A stretch of 64,000 nucleotides of DNA from Euonymus europaeus (taxonomy: Eukaryota > Streptophyta > Magnoliopsida > Celastrales > Celastraceae). How positions within the stretch are numbered: position 1 is the stretch's first letter; every line of letters begins with the position of its first letter. The notes under the pieces are model-generated. The model saw only the letters and a list, made by a program, of their open reading frames with translations, was not told the origin of the DNA and searched no databases. A program made the translations under genes and the position numbers. Positions 38,381 to 49,497 of this stretch are shown here, piece after piece. The stretch spans positions 27,479,001-27,543,000 of the forward strand of contig OY756962.1 in the NCBI GenBank assembly GCA_963580455.1, given 5' to 3'.

Positions 38381-39640
38381 TCAGAACTCGTGGCTAGTAG
38401 GTCTCGTTTCACCTAGTTAGCAGCGAAATGTGGTTTCTTTACGTAAACGGTTTTATGAATATCCGTTGACTCCGAGTTCTGAATTCGATGATTTTTAGCT
38501 TGATTTCACACTACTTTTCGAGCTCTAAAATCCTGGCATTTCGGATTTTGATTTCAGAACTCGTGGCTAGTTTGTCTCGTTTCACCTAGTTAGCAGCGAA
38601 ATGTGGTTTCTTTACGTAAACGGTTTTATGAATATCCGTTGACTCCGAGTTCTGAATTCGATGATTTTTAGCTTGATTTCACACTACTTTTCGAGCTCTA
38701 AAATCCTGGCATTTCGGATTTTGATTTCAGAACTCGTGGCTAGTTTGTCTCGTTTCACCTATTTGGCCGCGAAATGTGGTTTCTTTACGTAAACGGTTTT
38801 ATGAATATCCGTTGACTCCGAGTTCTGAATTCGGTGATTTTTAGCTTGATTTCACACTACTTTTCGAGCTCTACAATCCTGTGTTTTCGGATTTCGATTT
38901 CAGAACTCGTGGCTACTAGGTCTCGTTTCACCTAGTTAGCCGCGAAATGTGGTTTCTTTACGTAAACGGTTTTAGGAATATCCGTTGACTCCGAGTTCTT
39001 AATTCGGTGATTTTTAGCTTGATTTCACACTACTTTTCGAGCTCTAAAATCCTGTGTTTTCGGATTTCGATTTCAGAACTCGTGGCTAGTAGGTCTCGTT
39101 TCACCTGGTTAGCCGCAAAATGTGGTTTCTTTACGTAAACGGTTTTATGAATATCCGTTGACTCCGAGTTCTGAATTCGGTGATTTTTAGCTTGGTTTCA
39201 CACTAATTTTTGAGCTCTACAATCCTCGTTTTTCGGATTTCAATTTCAGAACTCGTGGCTAGTAGGTCTCGTTTCACCTAGTTAGCCGCGAAATGTGGTT
39301 TCTTTACGTAAACAGTTTTATGAATATCCGTTGACTCCGAGTTCTGAATTCGGTGATTTTTAGCTTGATTTCACACTACTTTTCGAGCTCTACAATCTTG
39401 GGTTTTCGGATTTCGATTTCAGAACTCGTGGCTACTAGGTCTCGTTTCACCTACTTAGCCGCGAAATGTGGTTGCTTTACGTAAACGGTTTTATGAATAT
39501 CCGTTGACTCCGAGTTCCTAATTCGGTGATTTTTAGCTTGATTTCACACTACTTTTCGAGCTCTACAATCCTGGCATTTCGGATTTTGATTTCAGAACTC
39601 GTGGCTAGTAGGTCTCGTTTCACCTAGTTAGCAGCGAAAT

Positions 39641-42359
39641 GTGGTTTCTTTACGTAAACGGTTTTATGAATATCCGTTGACTCCGAGTTCTGAATTCGGT
39701 GATTTTTAGCTTGATTTCACACTACTTTTCGAGCTCTACAATCCTGGCATTTCGGATTTTGATTTCAGAACTCGTGGCTAGTAGGTCTCGTTTCACCTAG
39801 TTAGCAGCGAAATGTGGTTTCTTTACGTAAACGGTTTTATGAATATCCGTTGACTCCGAGTTCTGAATTCGATGATTTTTAGCTTGATTTCACACTACTT
39901 TTCGAGCTCTAAAATCCTGGCATTTCGGATTTTGATTTCAGAACTCGTGGCTAGTTTGTCTCGTTTCACCTATTTGGCCGCGAAATGTGGTTTCTTTACG
40001 TAAACGGTTTTATGAATATCCGTTGACTCCGAGTTCTGAATTCGGTGATTTTTAGCTTGATTTCACACTACTTTTCGAGCTCTACAATCCTGTGTTTTCG
40101 GATTTCGATTTCAGAACTCGTGGCTACTAGGTCTCGTTTCACCTAGTTAGCCGCGAAATGTGGTTTCTTTACGTAAACGGTTTTAGGAATATCCGTTGAC
40201 TCCGAGTTCTTAATTCGGTGATTTTTAGCTTGATTTCACACTACTTTTCGAGCTCTAAAATCCTGTGTTTTCGGATTTCGATTTCAGAACTCGTGGCTAG
40301 TAGGTCTCGTTTCACCTGGTTAGCCGCAAAATGTGGTTTCTTTACGTAAACGGTTTTATGAATATCCGTTGACTCCGAGTTCTGAATTCGGTGATTTTTA
40401 GCTTGGTTTCACACTAATTTTTGAGCTCTACAATCCTCGTTTTTCGGATTTCAATTTCAGAACTCGTGGCTAGTAGGTCTCGTTTCACCTAGTTAGCCGC
40501 GAAATGTGGTTTCTTTACGTAAACAGTTTTATGAATATCCGTTGACTCCGAGTTCTGAATTCGGTGATTTTTAGCTTGATTTCACACTACTTTTCGAGCT
40601 CTACAATCTTGGGTTTTCGGATTTCGATTTCAGAACTCGTGGCTACTAGGTCTCGTTTCACCTACTTAGCCGCGAAATATGGTTGCTTTACGTAAACGGT
40701 TTTATGAATATCCGTTGACTCCGAGTTCCTAATTCGGTTATTTTTAGCTTGATTTCACACTACTTTTCGAGCTCTACAATCCTGTGTTTTCGGATTTCGA
40801 TTTCAGAACTCGTGGCTAGTAGGTCTCGTTTCACCTAGTTAGCCGCGAAATGTGGTTTCTTTACGTAAACGGTTTTAGGAATATCCGTTGACTCCGAGTT
40901 CTGAATTCGGTGATTTTTAGCTTGGTTTCACACTAATTTTCGAGGTCTACAATCCTCGGTTTTTGGATTTCCATTTCAGAACTCGTGGCTAGTAGGTCTC
41001 GTTTCACTTAGTTAGCCGCGAAATGTGGTTTCTTTACGTAAACGGTTTTATGAATATCCGTTGACTCCGAGTTCTGAATTCGGTGATTTTTAGCTTTATT
41101 TCACACTACTTTTTGAGCTCTACAATCCTGGCGTTTCGGATTTTGATTTCAGAACTCGTGGCTTGTAGGTCTCGTTTCACCTAGTTAGCCGCAAAATGTG
41201 GTTTCTTTACGTAAACGGTTTTATGAATATCCGTTGACTCCGAGTTCTGAATTCGGTGATTTTTAGCTTGATTTCACACTACTTTTCGAGCTCTACAATC
41301 TTGGGTTTTCGGATTTCGATTTCAGAACTCGTGGCTACTAGGTCTCGTTTCACCTACTTAGCCGCGAAATGTGGTAGCTTTACGTAAACGGTTTTATGAA
41401 TATCCGTTGACTCCGAGTTCTTAATTCGGTGATTTTTAGCTTGATTTCACACTACTTTTCGAGCTCTAAAATCCTGTGTTTTCGGATTTCGATTTCAGAA
41501 CTCGTGGCTAGTAGGTCTCGTTTCACCTAGTTAGCCGCAAAATGTGGTTTCTTTACGTAAACGGTTTTATGAATATCCGTTGACTCCGAGTTCTGAATTC
41601 GGTGATTTTTAGCTTGGTTTCACACTAATTTTTGAGCTCTACAATCCTCGGTTTTCGGATTTCCATTTCAGAACTCGTGGCTAGTAGGTCTCGTTTCACT
41701 TAGTTAGCCGCGAAATGTGGTTTCTTTACGTAAACGGTTTTAAGAATATCCGTTGACTCCGAGTTCTGAATTCGGTGATTTTTAGCTTGATTTCACACTA
41801 CTTTTCGAGCTCTACAATCCTGTGTTTTCGGATTTCGATTTCAGAACTCGTGGCTACTAGGTCTCGTTTCACCTAGTTAGCCGCGAAATGTGGTTTCTTT
41901 ACGTAAACGGTTTTAGGAATATCCGTTGACTCCGAGTTCTTAATTCGGTGATTTTTAGCTTGATTTCACACTACTTTTCGAGCTCTAAAATCCTGTGTTT
42001 TCGGATTTCGATTTCAGAACTCGTGGCTAGTAGGTCTCGTTTCACCTGGTTAGCCGCAAAATGTGGTTTCTTTACGTAAACGGTTTTATGAATATCCGTT
42101 GACTCCGAGTTCTGAATTCGGTGATTTTTAGCTTGGTTTCACACTAATTTTTGAGCTCTACAATCCTCGTTTTTCGGATTTCAATTTCAGAACTCGTGGC
42201 TAGTAGGTCTCGTTTCACCTAGTTAGCCGCGAAATGTGGTTTCTTTACGTAAACGGTTTTATGAATATCCGTTGACTCCGAGTTCTGAATTCGGTGATTT
42301 TTAGCTTGATTTCACACTACTTTTCGAGCTCTACAATCTTGGGTTTTCGGATTTCGATT
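39641..42359 (+). repeat. Second copy of the 35662-38380 segment
   Basis: Matches at +3979 bp. Its right end continues into the regular HOR (m6, m7, m8), whereas the left copy breaks off within m6, so this copy looks more like the intact arrangement. Confidence 0.86.
39987..41716 (+). repeat. HOR unit, ten monomers (1730 bp), tandem copy 1
   Basis: Complete m3 to m2 order and the first of four contiguous units. m7 reads GAAATATGGTTGC here. m8 has CCTCGGTTTTTGG, as in the copy at 36873. Confidence 0.91.
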
Positions 42360-43446
42360 TCAGAACTCGTGGCTACTAGGTCTCGTTTCACCTACTTAGC
42401 CGCGAAATGTGGTTGCTTTACGTAAACGGTTTTATGAATATCCGTTGACTCCGAGTTCCTAATTCGGTGATTTTTAGCTTGATTTCACACTACTTTTCGA
42501 GCTCTACAATCCTGTGTTTTCGGATTTCGATTTCAGAACTCGTGGCTAGTAGGTCTCGTTTCACCTAGTTAGCCGCGAAATGTGGTTTCTTTACGTAAAC
42601 GGTTTTAGGAATATCCGTTGACTCCGAGTTTTGAATTCGGTGATTTTTAGCTTGGTTTCACACTAATTTTCGAGGTCTACAATCCTCGGTTTTCGGATTT
42701 CCATTTCAGAACTCGTGGCTAGTAGGTCTCGTTTCACTTAGTTAGCCGCGAAATGTGGTTTCTTTACGTAAACGGTTTTATGAATATCCGTTGACTCCGA
42801 GTTCTGAATTCGGTGATTTTTAGCTTTATTTCACACTACTTTTTGAGCTCTACAATCCTGGCGTTTCGGATTTTGATTTCAGAACTCGTGGCTTGTAGGT
42901 CTCGTTTCACCTAGTTAGCCGCAAAATGTGGTTTCTTTACGTAAACGGTTTTATGAATATCCGTTGACTCCGAGTTCTGAATTCGGTGATTTTTAGCTTG
43001 ATTTCACACTACTTTTCGAGCTCTACAATCTTGGGTTTTCGGATTTCGATTTCAGAACTCGTGGCTACTAGGTCTCGTTTCACCTACTTAGCCGCGAAAT
43101 GTGGTAGCTTTACGTAAACGGTTTTATGAATATCCGTTGACTCCGAGTTCTTAATTCGGTGATTTTTAGCTTGATTTCACACTACTTTTCGAGCTCTAAA
43201 ATCCTGTGTTTTCGGATTTCGATTTCAGAACTCGTGGCTAGTAGGTCTCGTTTCACCTAGTTAGCCGCAAAATGTGGTTTCTTTACGTAAACGGTTTTAT
43301 GAATATCCGTTGACTCCGAGTTCTGAATTCGGTGATTTTTAGCTTGGTTTCACACTAATTTTTGAGCTCTACAATCCTCGGTTTTCGGATTTCCATTTCA
43401 GAACTCGTGGCTAGTAGGTCTCGTTTCACTTAGTTAGCCGCGAAAT
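41717..43446 (+). repeat. HOR unit, ten monomers (1730 bp), tandem copy 2
   Basis: Complete order. Private changes are TTTTAAGAATATCC in m3 (41740) and GAGTTTTGAATTC in m8. m7 has GGTGATTTTT where copy 1 has GGTTATTTTT. Confidence 0.91.
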
Positions 43447-43965
43447 GTGGTTTCTTTACGTAAACGGTTTTATGAATATCCGTTGACTCCGAGTTCTGAA
43501 TTCGGTGATTTTTAGCTTGATTTCACACTACTTTTCGAGCTCTACAATCCTGTGTTTTCGGATTTCGATTTCAGAACTCGTGGCTACTAGGTCTCGTTTC
43601 ACCTAGTTAGCCGCGAAATGTGGTTTCTTTACGTAAACGGTTTTAGGAATATCCGTTGACTCCGAGTTCTTAATTCGGTGATTTTTAGCTTGATTTCACA
43701 CTACTTTTCGAGCTCTAAAATCCTGTGTTTTCGGATTTCGATTTCAGAACTCGTGGCTAGTAGGTCTCGTTTCACCTGGTTAGCCGCAAAATGTGGTTTC
43801 TTTACGTAAACGGTTTTATGAATATCCGTTGACTCCGAGTTCTGAATTCGGTGATTTTTAGCTTGGTTTCACACTAATTTTTGAGCTCTACAATCCTCGT
43901 TTTTCGGATTTCAATTTCAGAACTCGTGGCTAGTAGGTCTCGTTTCACCTAGTTAGCCGCGAAAT

Positions 43966-44138
43966 GTGGTTTCTTTACGTAAACGGTTTTAGGAATATCC
44001 GTTGACTCCGAGTTCTTAATTCGGTGATTTTTAGCTTGATTTCACACTACTTTTCGAGCTCTAAAATCCTGTGTTTTCGGATTTCAATTTCAGAACTCGT
44101 GGCTACTAGGTCTCGTTTCACCTACTTAGCCGCGAAAT
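43966..44138 (+). repeat. Hybrid monomer: m4-like left part, m6-like right part
   Basis: The left part has TTTTAGGAATATCC, CTTAATTCGG and AAAATCCTGTG (m4). The right part has CTACTAGG and TACTTAGCC (m6), and GGATTTCAATTTC in between resembles m5. It occupies the m6 place in an otherwise regular ten-monomer unit. Confidence 0.85.
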
Positions 44139-44484
44139 GTGGTTGCTTTACGTAAACGGTTTTATGAATATCCGTTGACTCCGAGTTCCTAATTCGGTTA
44201 TTTTTAGCTTGATTTCACACTACTTTTCGAGCTCTACAATCCTGTGTTTTCGGATTTCGATTTCAGAACTCGTGGCTAGTAGGTCTCGTTTCACCTAGTT
44301 AGCCGCGAAATGTGGTTTCTTTACGTAAACGGTTTTAGGAATATCCGTTGACTCCGAGTTCTGAATTCGGTGATTTTTAGCTTGGTTTCACACTAATTTT
44401 CGAGGTCTACAATCCTCGGTTTTTGGATTTCCATTTCAGAACTCGTGGCTAGTAGGTCTCATTTCACTTAGTTAGCCGCGAAAT

Positions 44485-44657
44485 GTGGTTTCTTTACGTA
44501 AACGGTTTTATGAATATCCGTTGACTCCGAGTTCTGAATTCGGTGATTTTTAGCTTGATTTCACACTAGTTTTTGAGCTCTACAATCTTAGCGTTTCGGA
44601 TTTCAATTTCAGAACTCGTGGCTTGTAGGCCTCGTTTCACCTAGTTAGCCGCGAAAT
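44485..44657 (+). repeat. Subarray V type A monomer embedded in the ten-monomer HOR
   Basis: Carries CACTAGTTTTTGAGCTC, CAATCTTAGCG, GGATTTCAATTTC and GGCTTGTAGGCCTCG. By eye it is identical over all 173 bp to the monomer at 55376-55548, including GGCCTCG, which I saw in only these two GGCTTGTAGG monomers. It replaces m9 (CTTTATTTCAC, CCTGGCG), whose GGCTTGTAGG it shares. Confidence 0.88.
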
Positions 44658-45176
44658 GTGGTTTCTTTACGTAAACGGTTTTATGAATATCCGTTGACTC
44701 CGAGTTCTGAATTCGGTGATTTTTAGCTTGATTTCACACTACTTTTCGAGCTCTACAATCTTGGGTTTTCGGATTTCGATTTCAGAACTCGTGGCTACTA
44801 GGTCTCGTTTCACCTACTTAGCCGCGAAATGTGGTAGCTTTACGTAAACGGTTTTATGAATATCCGTTGACTCCGAGTTCTTAATTCGGTGATTTTTAGC
44901 TTGATTTCACACTACTTTTCGAGCTCTAAAATCCTGTGTTTTCGGATTTCGATTTCAGAACTCGTGGCTAGTAGGTCTCGTTTCACCTAGTTAGCCGCAA
45001 AATGTGGTTTCTTTACGTAAACGGTTTTATGAATATCCGTTGACTCCGAGTTCTGAATTCGGTGATTTTTAGCTTGGTTTCACACTAATTTTTGAGCTCT
45101 ACAATCCTCGGTTTTCGGATTTCCATTTCAGAACTCGTGGCTAGTAGGTCTCGTTTCACTTAGTTAGCCGCGAAAT

Positions 45177-47252
45177 GTGGTTTCTTTACGTAAACGGTTT
45201 TATGAATATCCGTTGACTCCGAGTTCTGAATTCGGTGATTTTTAGCTTGATTTCACACTACTTTTCGAGCTCTACAATCCTGTGTTTTCGGATTTCGATT
45301 TCAGAACTCGTGGCTACTAGGTCTCGTTTCACCTAGTTAGCCGCGAAATGTGGTTTCTTTACGTAAACGGTTTTAGGAATATCCGTTGACTCCGAGTTCT
45401 TAATTCGGTGATTTTTAGCTTGATTTCACACTACTTTTCGAGCTCTAAAATCCTGTGTTTTCGGATTTCGATTTCAGAACTCGTGGCTAGTAGGTCTCGT
45501 TTCACCTGGTTAGCCGCAAAATGTGGTTTCTTTACGTAAACGGTTTTATGAATATCCGTTGACTCCGAGTTCTGAATTCGGTGATTTTTAGCTTGGTTTC
45601 ACACTAATTTTTGAGCTCTACAATCCTCGTTTTTCGGATTTCAATTTCAGAACTCGTGGCTAGTAGGTCTCGTTTCACCTGGTTAGCCGCAAAATGTGGT
45701 TTCTTTACGTAAACGGTTTTATGAATATCCGTTGACTCCGAGTTCTGAATTCGGTGATTTTTAGCTTGGTTTCACACTAATTTTTGAGCTCTACAATCCT
45801 CGTTTTTCGGATTTCGATATCAGAACTCGTGGCTAGTAGGTCTCGTTTCACCTGGTTAGCCGCAAAATGTGGTTTCTTTACGTAAACGGTTTTATGAATA
45901 TCCGTTGACTCCGAGTTCTGAATTCGGTGATTTTTAGCTTGGTTTCACACTAATTTTTGAGCTCTACAATCCTCGTTTTTCGGATTTCAATTTCAGAACT
46001 CGCGGCTAGTAGGTCTCGTTTCACCTAGTTAGCCGCGAAATGTGGTTTCTTTACGTAAACGGTTTTATGAATATCCGTTGACTCCGAGTTCTGAATTCGG
46101 TGATTTTTAGCTTGATTTCACACTACTTTTCGAGCTCTACAATCTTGGGTTTTCGGATTTCGATTTCAAAACTCGTGGCTACTAGGTCTCGTTTCACCTA
46201 CTTAGCCGCGAAATGTGGTTGCTTTACGTAAACGGTTTTATGAATATCCGTTGACTCCGAGTTCCTAATTCGGTGATTTTTAGCTTGATTTCACACTACT
46301 TTTCGAGCTCTACAATCCTGTGTTTTCGGATTTTGATTTCAGAACTCGTGGCTAGTAGGTCTCGTTTCACCTAGTTAGCCGCGAAATGTGGTTTCTTTAC
46401 GTAAACGGTTTTAGGAATATCCGTTGACTCCGAGTTCTGAATTCGGTGATTTTTAGCTTGGTTTCACACTAATTTTCGAGGTCTACAATCCTCGGTTTTC
46501 GGATTTCCATTTCAGAACTCGTGGCTAGTAGGTCTCGTTTCACTTAGTTAGCCGCGAAATGTGGTTTCTTTACGTAAACGGTTTTATGAATATCCGTTGA
46601 CTCCGAGTTCTGAATTCGGTGATTTTTAGCTTTATTTCACACTACTTTTTGAGCTCTACAATCCTGGCATTTCGGATTTTGATTTCAGAACTCGTGGCTT
46701 GTAGGTCTCGTTTCACCTAGTTAGCCGCAAAATGTGGTTTCTTTACGTAAACGGTTTTATGAATATCCGTTGAGTCCGAGTTCTGAATTCGGTGATTTTT
46801 AGCTTGATTTCACACTACTTTTCGAGCTCTACAATCTTGGGTTTTCGGATTTCGATTTCAGAACTCGTGGCTACTAGGTCTCGTTTCACCTACTTAGCCG
46901 CGAAATGTGGTAGCTTTACGTATACGGTTTTATGAATATCCGTTGACTCCGAGTTCTTAATTCGGTGATTTTTAGCTTGATTTCACACTACTTTTCGAAC
47001 TCTAAAATCCTGTGTTTTCGGATTTCGATTTCAGAACTCGTGGCTAGTAGGTCTCGTTTCACCTAGTTAGCCGCAAAATGTGGTTTCTTTACGTAAACGG
47101 TTTTATGAATATCCGTTGACTCCGAGTTCTGAATTCGGTGATTTTTAGCTTGGTTTCACACTAATTTTCGAGCTCTACAATCCTCGTTTTTCGGATTTCA
47201 ATTTCAGAACTCGTGGCTAGTAGGTCTCGTTTCACCTAGTTAGCCGCGAAAT
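45177..47252 (+). repeat. HOR unit expanded to twelve monomers (2076 bp), tandem copy 4
   Basis: Order m3, m4, m5, m5, m5, m6, m7, m8, m9, m10, m1, then an m2-position monomer (47080) whose CCTCGTTTTTCGG is m5-like. Two extra m5 monomers account for the 2076-bp spacing of GTGGTAGC from 44831 to 46907. m1 here reads ACGTATACGG. After 47252 the order jumps to m9 and m10 and the HOR ends. Confidence 0.89.
45523..46041 (+). repeat. Three consecutive m5 monomers
   Basis: Monomers at 45523, 45696 and 45869 all have GGTTTCACACTAATTTTTG and CCTCGTTTTTCGG. The first two join the next through GGTTAGCCGCAAAAT, the tail that normally precedes m5, so the unit itself was repeated. The second has GATATCAGAAC; the third has CTCGCGGC. 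Confidence 0.9.
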
Positions 47253-47425
47253 GTGGTTTCTTTACGTAAACGGTTTTATGAATATCCGTTGACTCCGAGT
47301 TCTGAATTCGGTGATTTTTAGCTTTATTTCACACTACTTTTTGAGCTCTACAATCCTGGCGTTTCGTATTTTGATTTCAGAACTCGTGGCTTGTAGGTCT
47401 CGTTTCACCTAGTTAGCCGCAAAAT

Positions 47426-47597
47426 GTGGTTTCTTTACGTAAACGGTTTTATGAATATCCGTTGACTCCGAGTTCTGAATTCGGTGATTTTTAGCTTGAT
47501 TTCACACTACTTTCGAGCTCTACAATCTTGGGTTTTCGGATTTCGATTTCAGAACTCGTGGCTACTAGGTCTCGTTTCACCTACTTAGCCGCGAAAT
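47426..47597 (+). repeat. 172-bp monomer (m10 type, one T lost)
   Basis: CTACTTTCGAGCTC replaces CTACTTTTCGAGCTC. Seen once, at the decaying right edge of the HOR field. Confidence 0.9.
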
Positions 47598-47769
47598 GTG
47601 GTTGCTTTACGTAAACGGTTTTATGAATATCCGTTGACTCCGAGTTCTGAATTCGGTGTTTTTTAGCTTGATTTCACACTACTTTTTGAGCTCTACAATC
47701 CTGGTTTTCGGATTTCAATTTCAGAACTCGTGGCTAGTAGGTCTCGTTTCACCTAGTTAGCCGCGAAAT
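47598..47769 (+). repeat. 172-bp monomer at the end of the HOR field
   Basis: CCTGGTTTTCGG is one base short. It begins GTGGTTGC (m7 feature) but lacks GTTCCTAATTC and reads GGTGTTTTTTAGC. Last monomer I assign to subarray III. Confidence 0.85.
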
Positions 47770-47942
47770 GTGGTTGCTTTACGTAAACGGTTTTATGAAT
47801 ATCCGTTGATTCCGAGTTCTGAATTCGGTGATTTTTAGCTTGATTTCACACTACTTTTCGAGCTGTACGATCCTGGCGTTTCGGATTTGGATTTCAGAAC
47901 TCGTGGCTAGTTGGCCTCGTTTCACCTAGTTACCCGCGAAAT

Positions 47943-49497
47943 GTGGTTTCTTTACGAAAACGGTTTTATGAATATCCGTTGACTCCGAGTTCTGAATTCG
48001 GTGATTTTTAGCTTGATTTCACACTACTTTTCGAGCTCTACAATCTTAGGTTTTCGGATTTCGATTTCAGAACTCGTGGCTACTAGGTCTCGTTTCACCT
48101 AGTTAGCCGCGAAATGTGGTTTCTTTACGTAAACGGTTTGATGAATATCCGTTGACTCCGAGTTCTGAATTCGGTGATTTTTAGCTTGATTTCACACTAG
48201 TTTTCGAGCTCTACAATCCTACCGTTTGGGATTTTGATTTCAGAACTCGTGGCTTGTAGGTCTCGTTTCACCTAGTTAGCCGCGAAATGTGGTTTCTTTA
48301 CGTAAACGGTTTTATGAATATCCGTTGACTCCGAGTTCTGAATTCGGCGATTTTTAGCTTGATTTCACACTACTTTTCGAGCTCTACAATCCTGGCGTTT
48401 CGGATTTCGATTTCAGAACTCGTGGCTAGTAGGTCTCGTTTCACCTTGTTAGCCGCGAAATGTGGTTTCTTTACATAAACGGTTTTATGAATATCCGTTG
48501 ACTCCGAGTTCTGAATTCGTTGATTTTTAGCTTGATTACACACTACTTTTCGAGCTATACAATCCTGGTTTCGGATTTTGATTTGAGAACTCATGGCTAG
48601 TTGGTCTCGTTTCACCTATTTAGCCGAGAAATGTGGTTTCTTTACGTAAACGGTTTTATGAATATCCGTTTACTCCGAGTTTTGAATTCGGTGATTTTTA
48701 GCTTGATTTCACACTACTTTTCGAGCTCTATGATCCTGGAGTTTCGTATTTCGATTTCATAACTCGTGGCTACTAGGTCTCGTTTCACCTAGTTAGCCGC
48801 GAAATGTGGTTTCTTTACGTAAACGGTTTTATGAATATCCGTTGACTCCGAGTTCTGAATTCGGTGATTTTTAGCTTGATTTCACACTACTTTTCGAGCT
48901 CTACAATCCTGGTGTTTCGGATTTTGATATGAGAACTCGTGGCTGGTTGGTCTCGTTTCACCTATTTAGCCGCGAAATGTGGTTTCTTTACGTAAACGGT
49001 TTTATGAATATCCGTTTACTCCGAGTTTTGAATTCGGTGATTTTTAGCTTGATTTCACACTACTTTTCGAGCTCTATGATCCTGGAGTTTCGGATTTCGA
49101 TTTCAGAACTCGTGGCTAGTTGGTCTCGTTTCACCTAGTTAGCCGCAAAATGTGGTTTCTTTATGTAAACGGTTTTATGAATATTTGTTGACTCCGAGTT
49201 CTGAATTCGGTGATTTTTAGCTTGATTTCACACTAGTTTTCGAGCTCTACAATCCTGGTGTTTCGGATTTTGATTTCAGAACTCGTGGCTTGTAGGTCTC
49301 GTTTCACCTAGTTAGCCGCGAAATGTGGTTTCTTTACGTAAACGGTTTTATGAATATCCGTTGACTCCGAGTTCTGAATTCGGTGATTTTTGGCTTGATT
49401 TCACACTAATTTTCGCGCTCTACAATCATGTCTTTTCGGATTTCAATTTCAGAATTCGTGGCTAGTAGGTCTCGTTTCACCTAGTTAGCCGCGAAAT
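47943..49497 (+). repeat. Nine-monomer unit (1555 bp), copy 1
   Basis: Paired with 49498-51052 at 1555 bp (9 x 173 minus 2). Shared rare markers are CAATCTTAGGTTTTCGG (48046 marker), CACCTTGTTAGCC, the two-base-short CCTGGTTTCGG (48564), TAGCCGAGAAAT and paired CGTTTACTCCGAG monomers 346 bp apart (48671 and 49017). Confidence 0.88.
48462..48632 (+). repeat. 171-bp monomer (CCTGGTTTCGG), copy 1
   Basis: Two bases are lost from CCTGGCGTTTCGG, giving CCTGGTTTCGG, followed by GATTTGAGAACTC. GAGCTATAC replaces GAGCTCTAC here only. Confidence 0.91.

Larger units (their letters stand above)
43447..45176 (+). repeat. HOR unit, ten monomers (1730 bp), tandem copy 3, two positions replaced
   Basis: Same length and order, but the m6 position (43966) holds an m4/m6 hybrid and the m9 position (44485) holds a monomer of subarray V type A. 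The neighbours are the normal subtypes, so both look like local sequence replacement without length change. Confidence 0.9.
36008..47769 (+). repeat. Subarray III: ten-monomer HOR field
   Basis: Ten subtypes in fixed order. m3: CCTGTGTTTTCGG with CTACTAGG. m4: TTTTAGGAATATCC, CTTAATTCGG, AAAATCCTGTG. m5: GGTTTCACACTAA, CCTCGTTTTTCGG. m6: CAATCTTGGG, TACTTAGCC tail. m7: GTGGTTGC, GTTCCTAATTC. m8: TTTTAGG, CGAGGTCTAC. m9: CTTTATTTCAC, GGCTTGTAGG. m10: CAATCTTGGG, TACTTAGCC. m1: GTGGTAGC, AAAATCCTGTG. m2: CCTCGGTTTTCGG, CACTTAG tail. GTGGTAGC lies at 37392, 41371, 43101, 44831 and 46907, spaced 23, 10, 10 and 12 monomers. Between 38257 and 39986, TTAGCAGCG / GTTTGTCTCG monomers of subarray II interrupt the order. 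Confidence 0.92.

Noticed and set aside
48370..48615. 81-codon minus-strand open frame, with a near-identical one at 49925-50170
   Set aside because: It lies wholly within satellite monomers, spans a monomer junction, has no start context, domain or neighbour, and is duplicated only because the 1555-bp unit is. Because 173 is not a multiple of 3, each new monomer shifts the frame. The charged, helix-like composition is what the repeat encodes by chance.
48929..49138. Plus-strand open frames of 63-69 codons at 6012-6203, 48929-49138, 50156-50347 and 50502-50693
   Set aside because: All are the same stretch of monomer read in the same frame, opened by loss of one TGA stop (TTGACTCC or ATGACTCC changed to TTACTCC). 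No protein family resemblance and no coding context.
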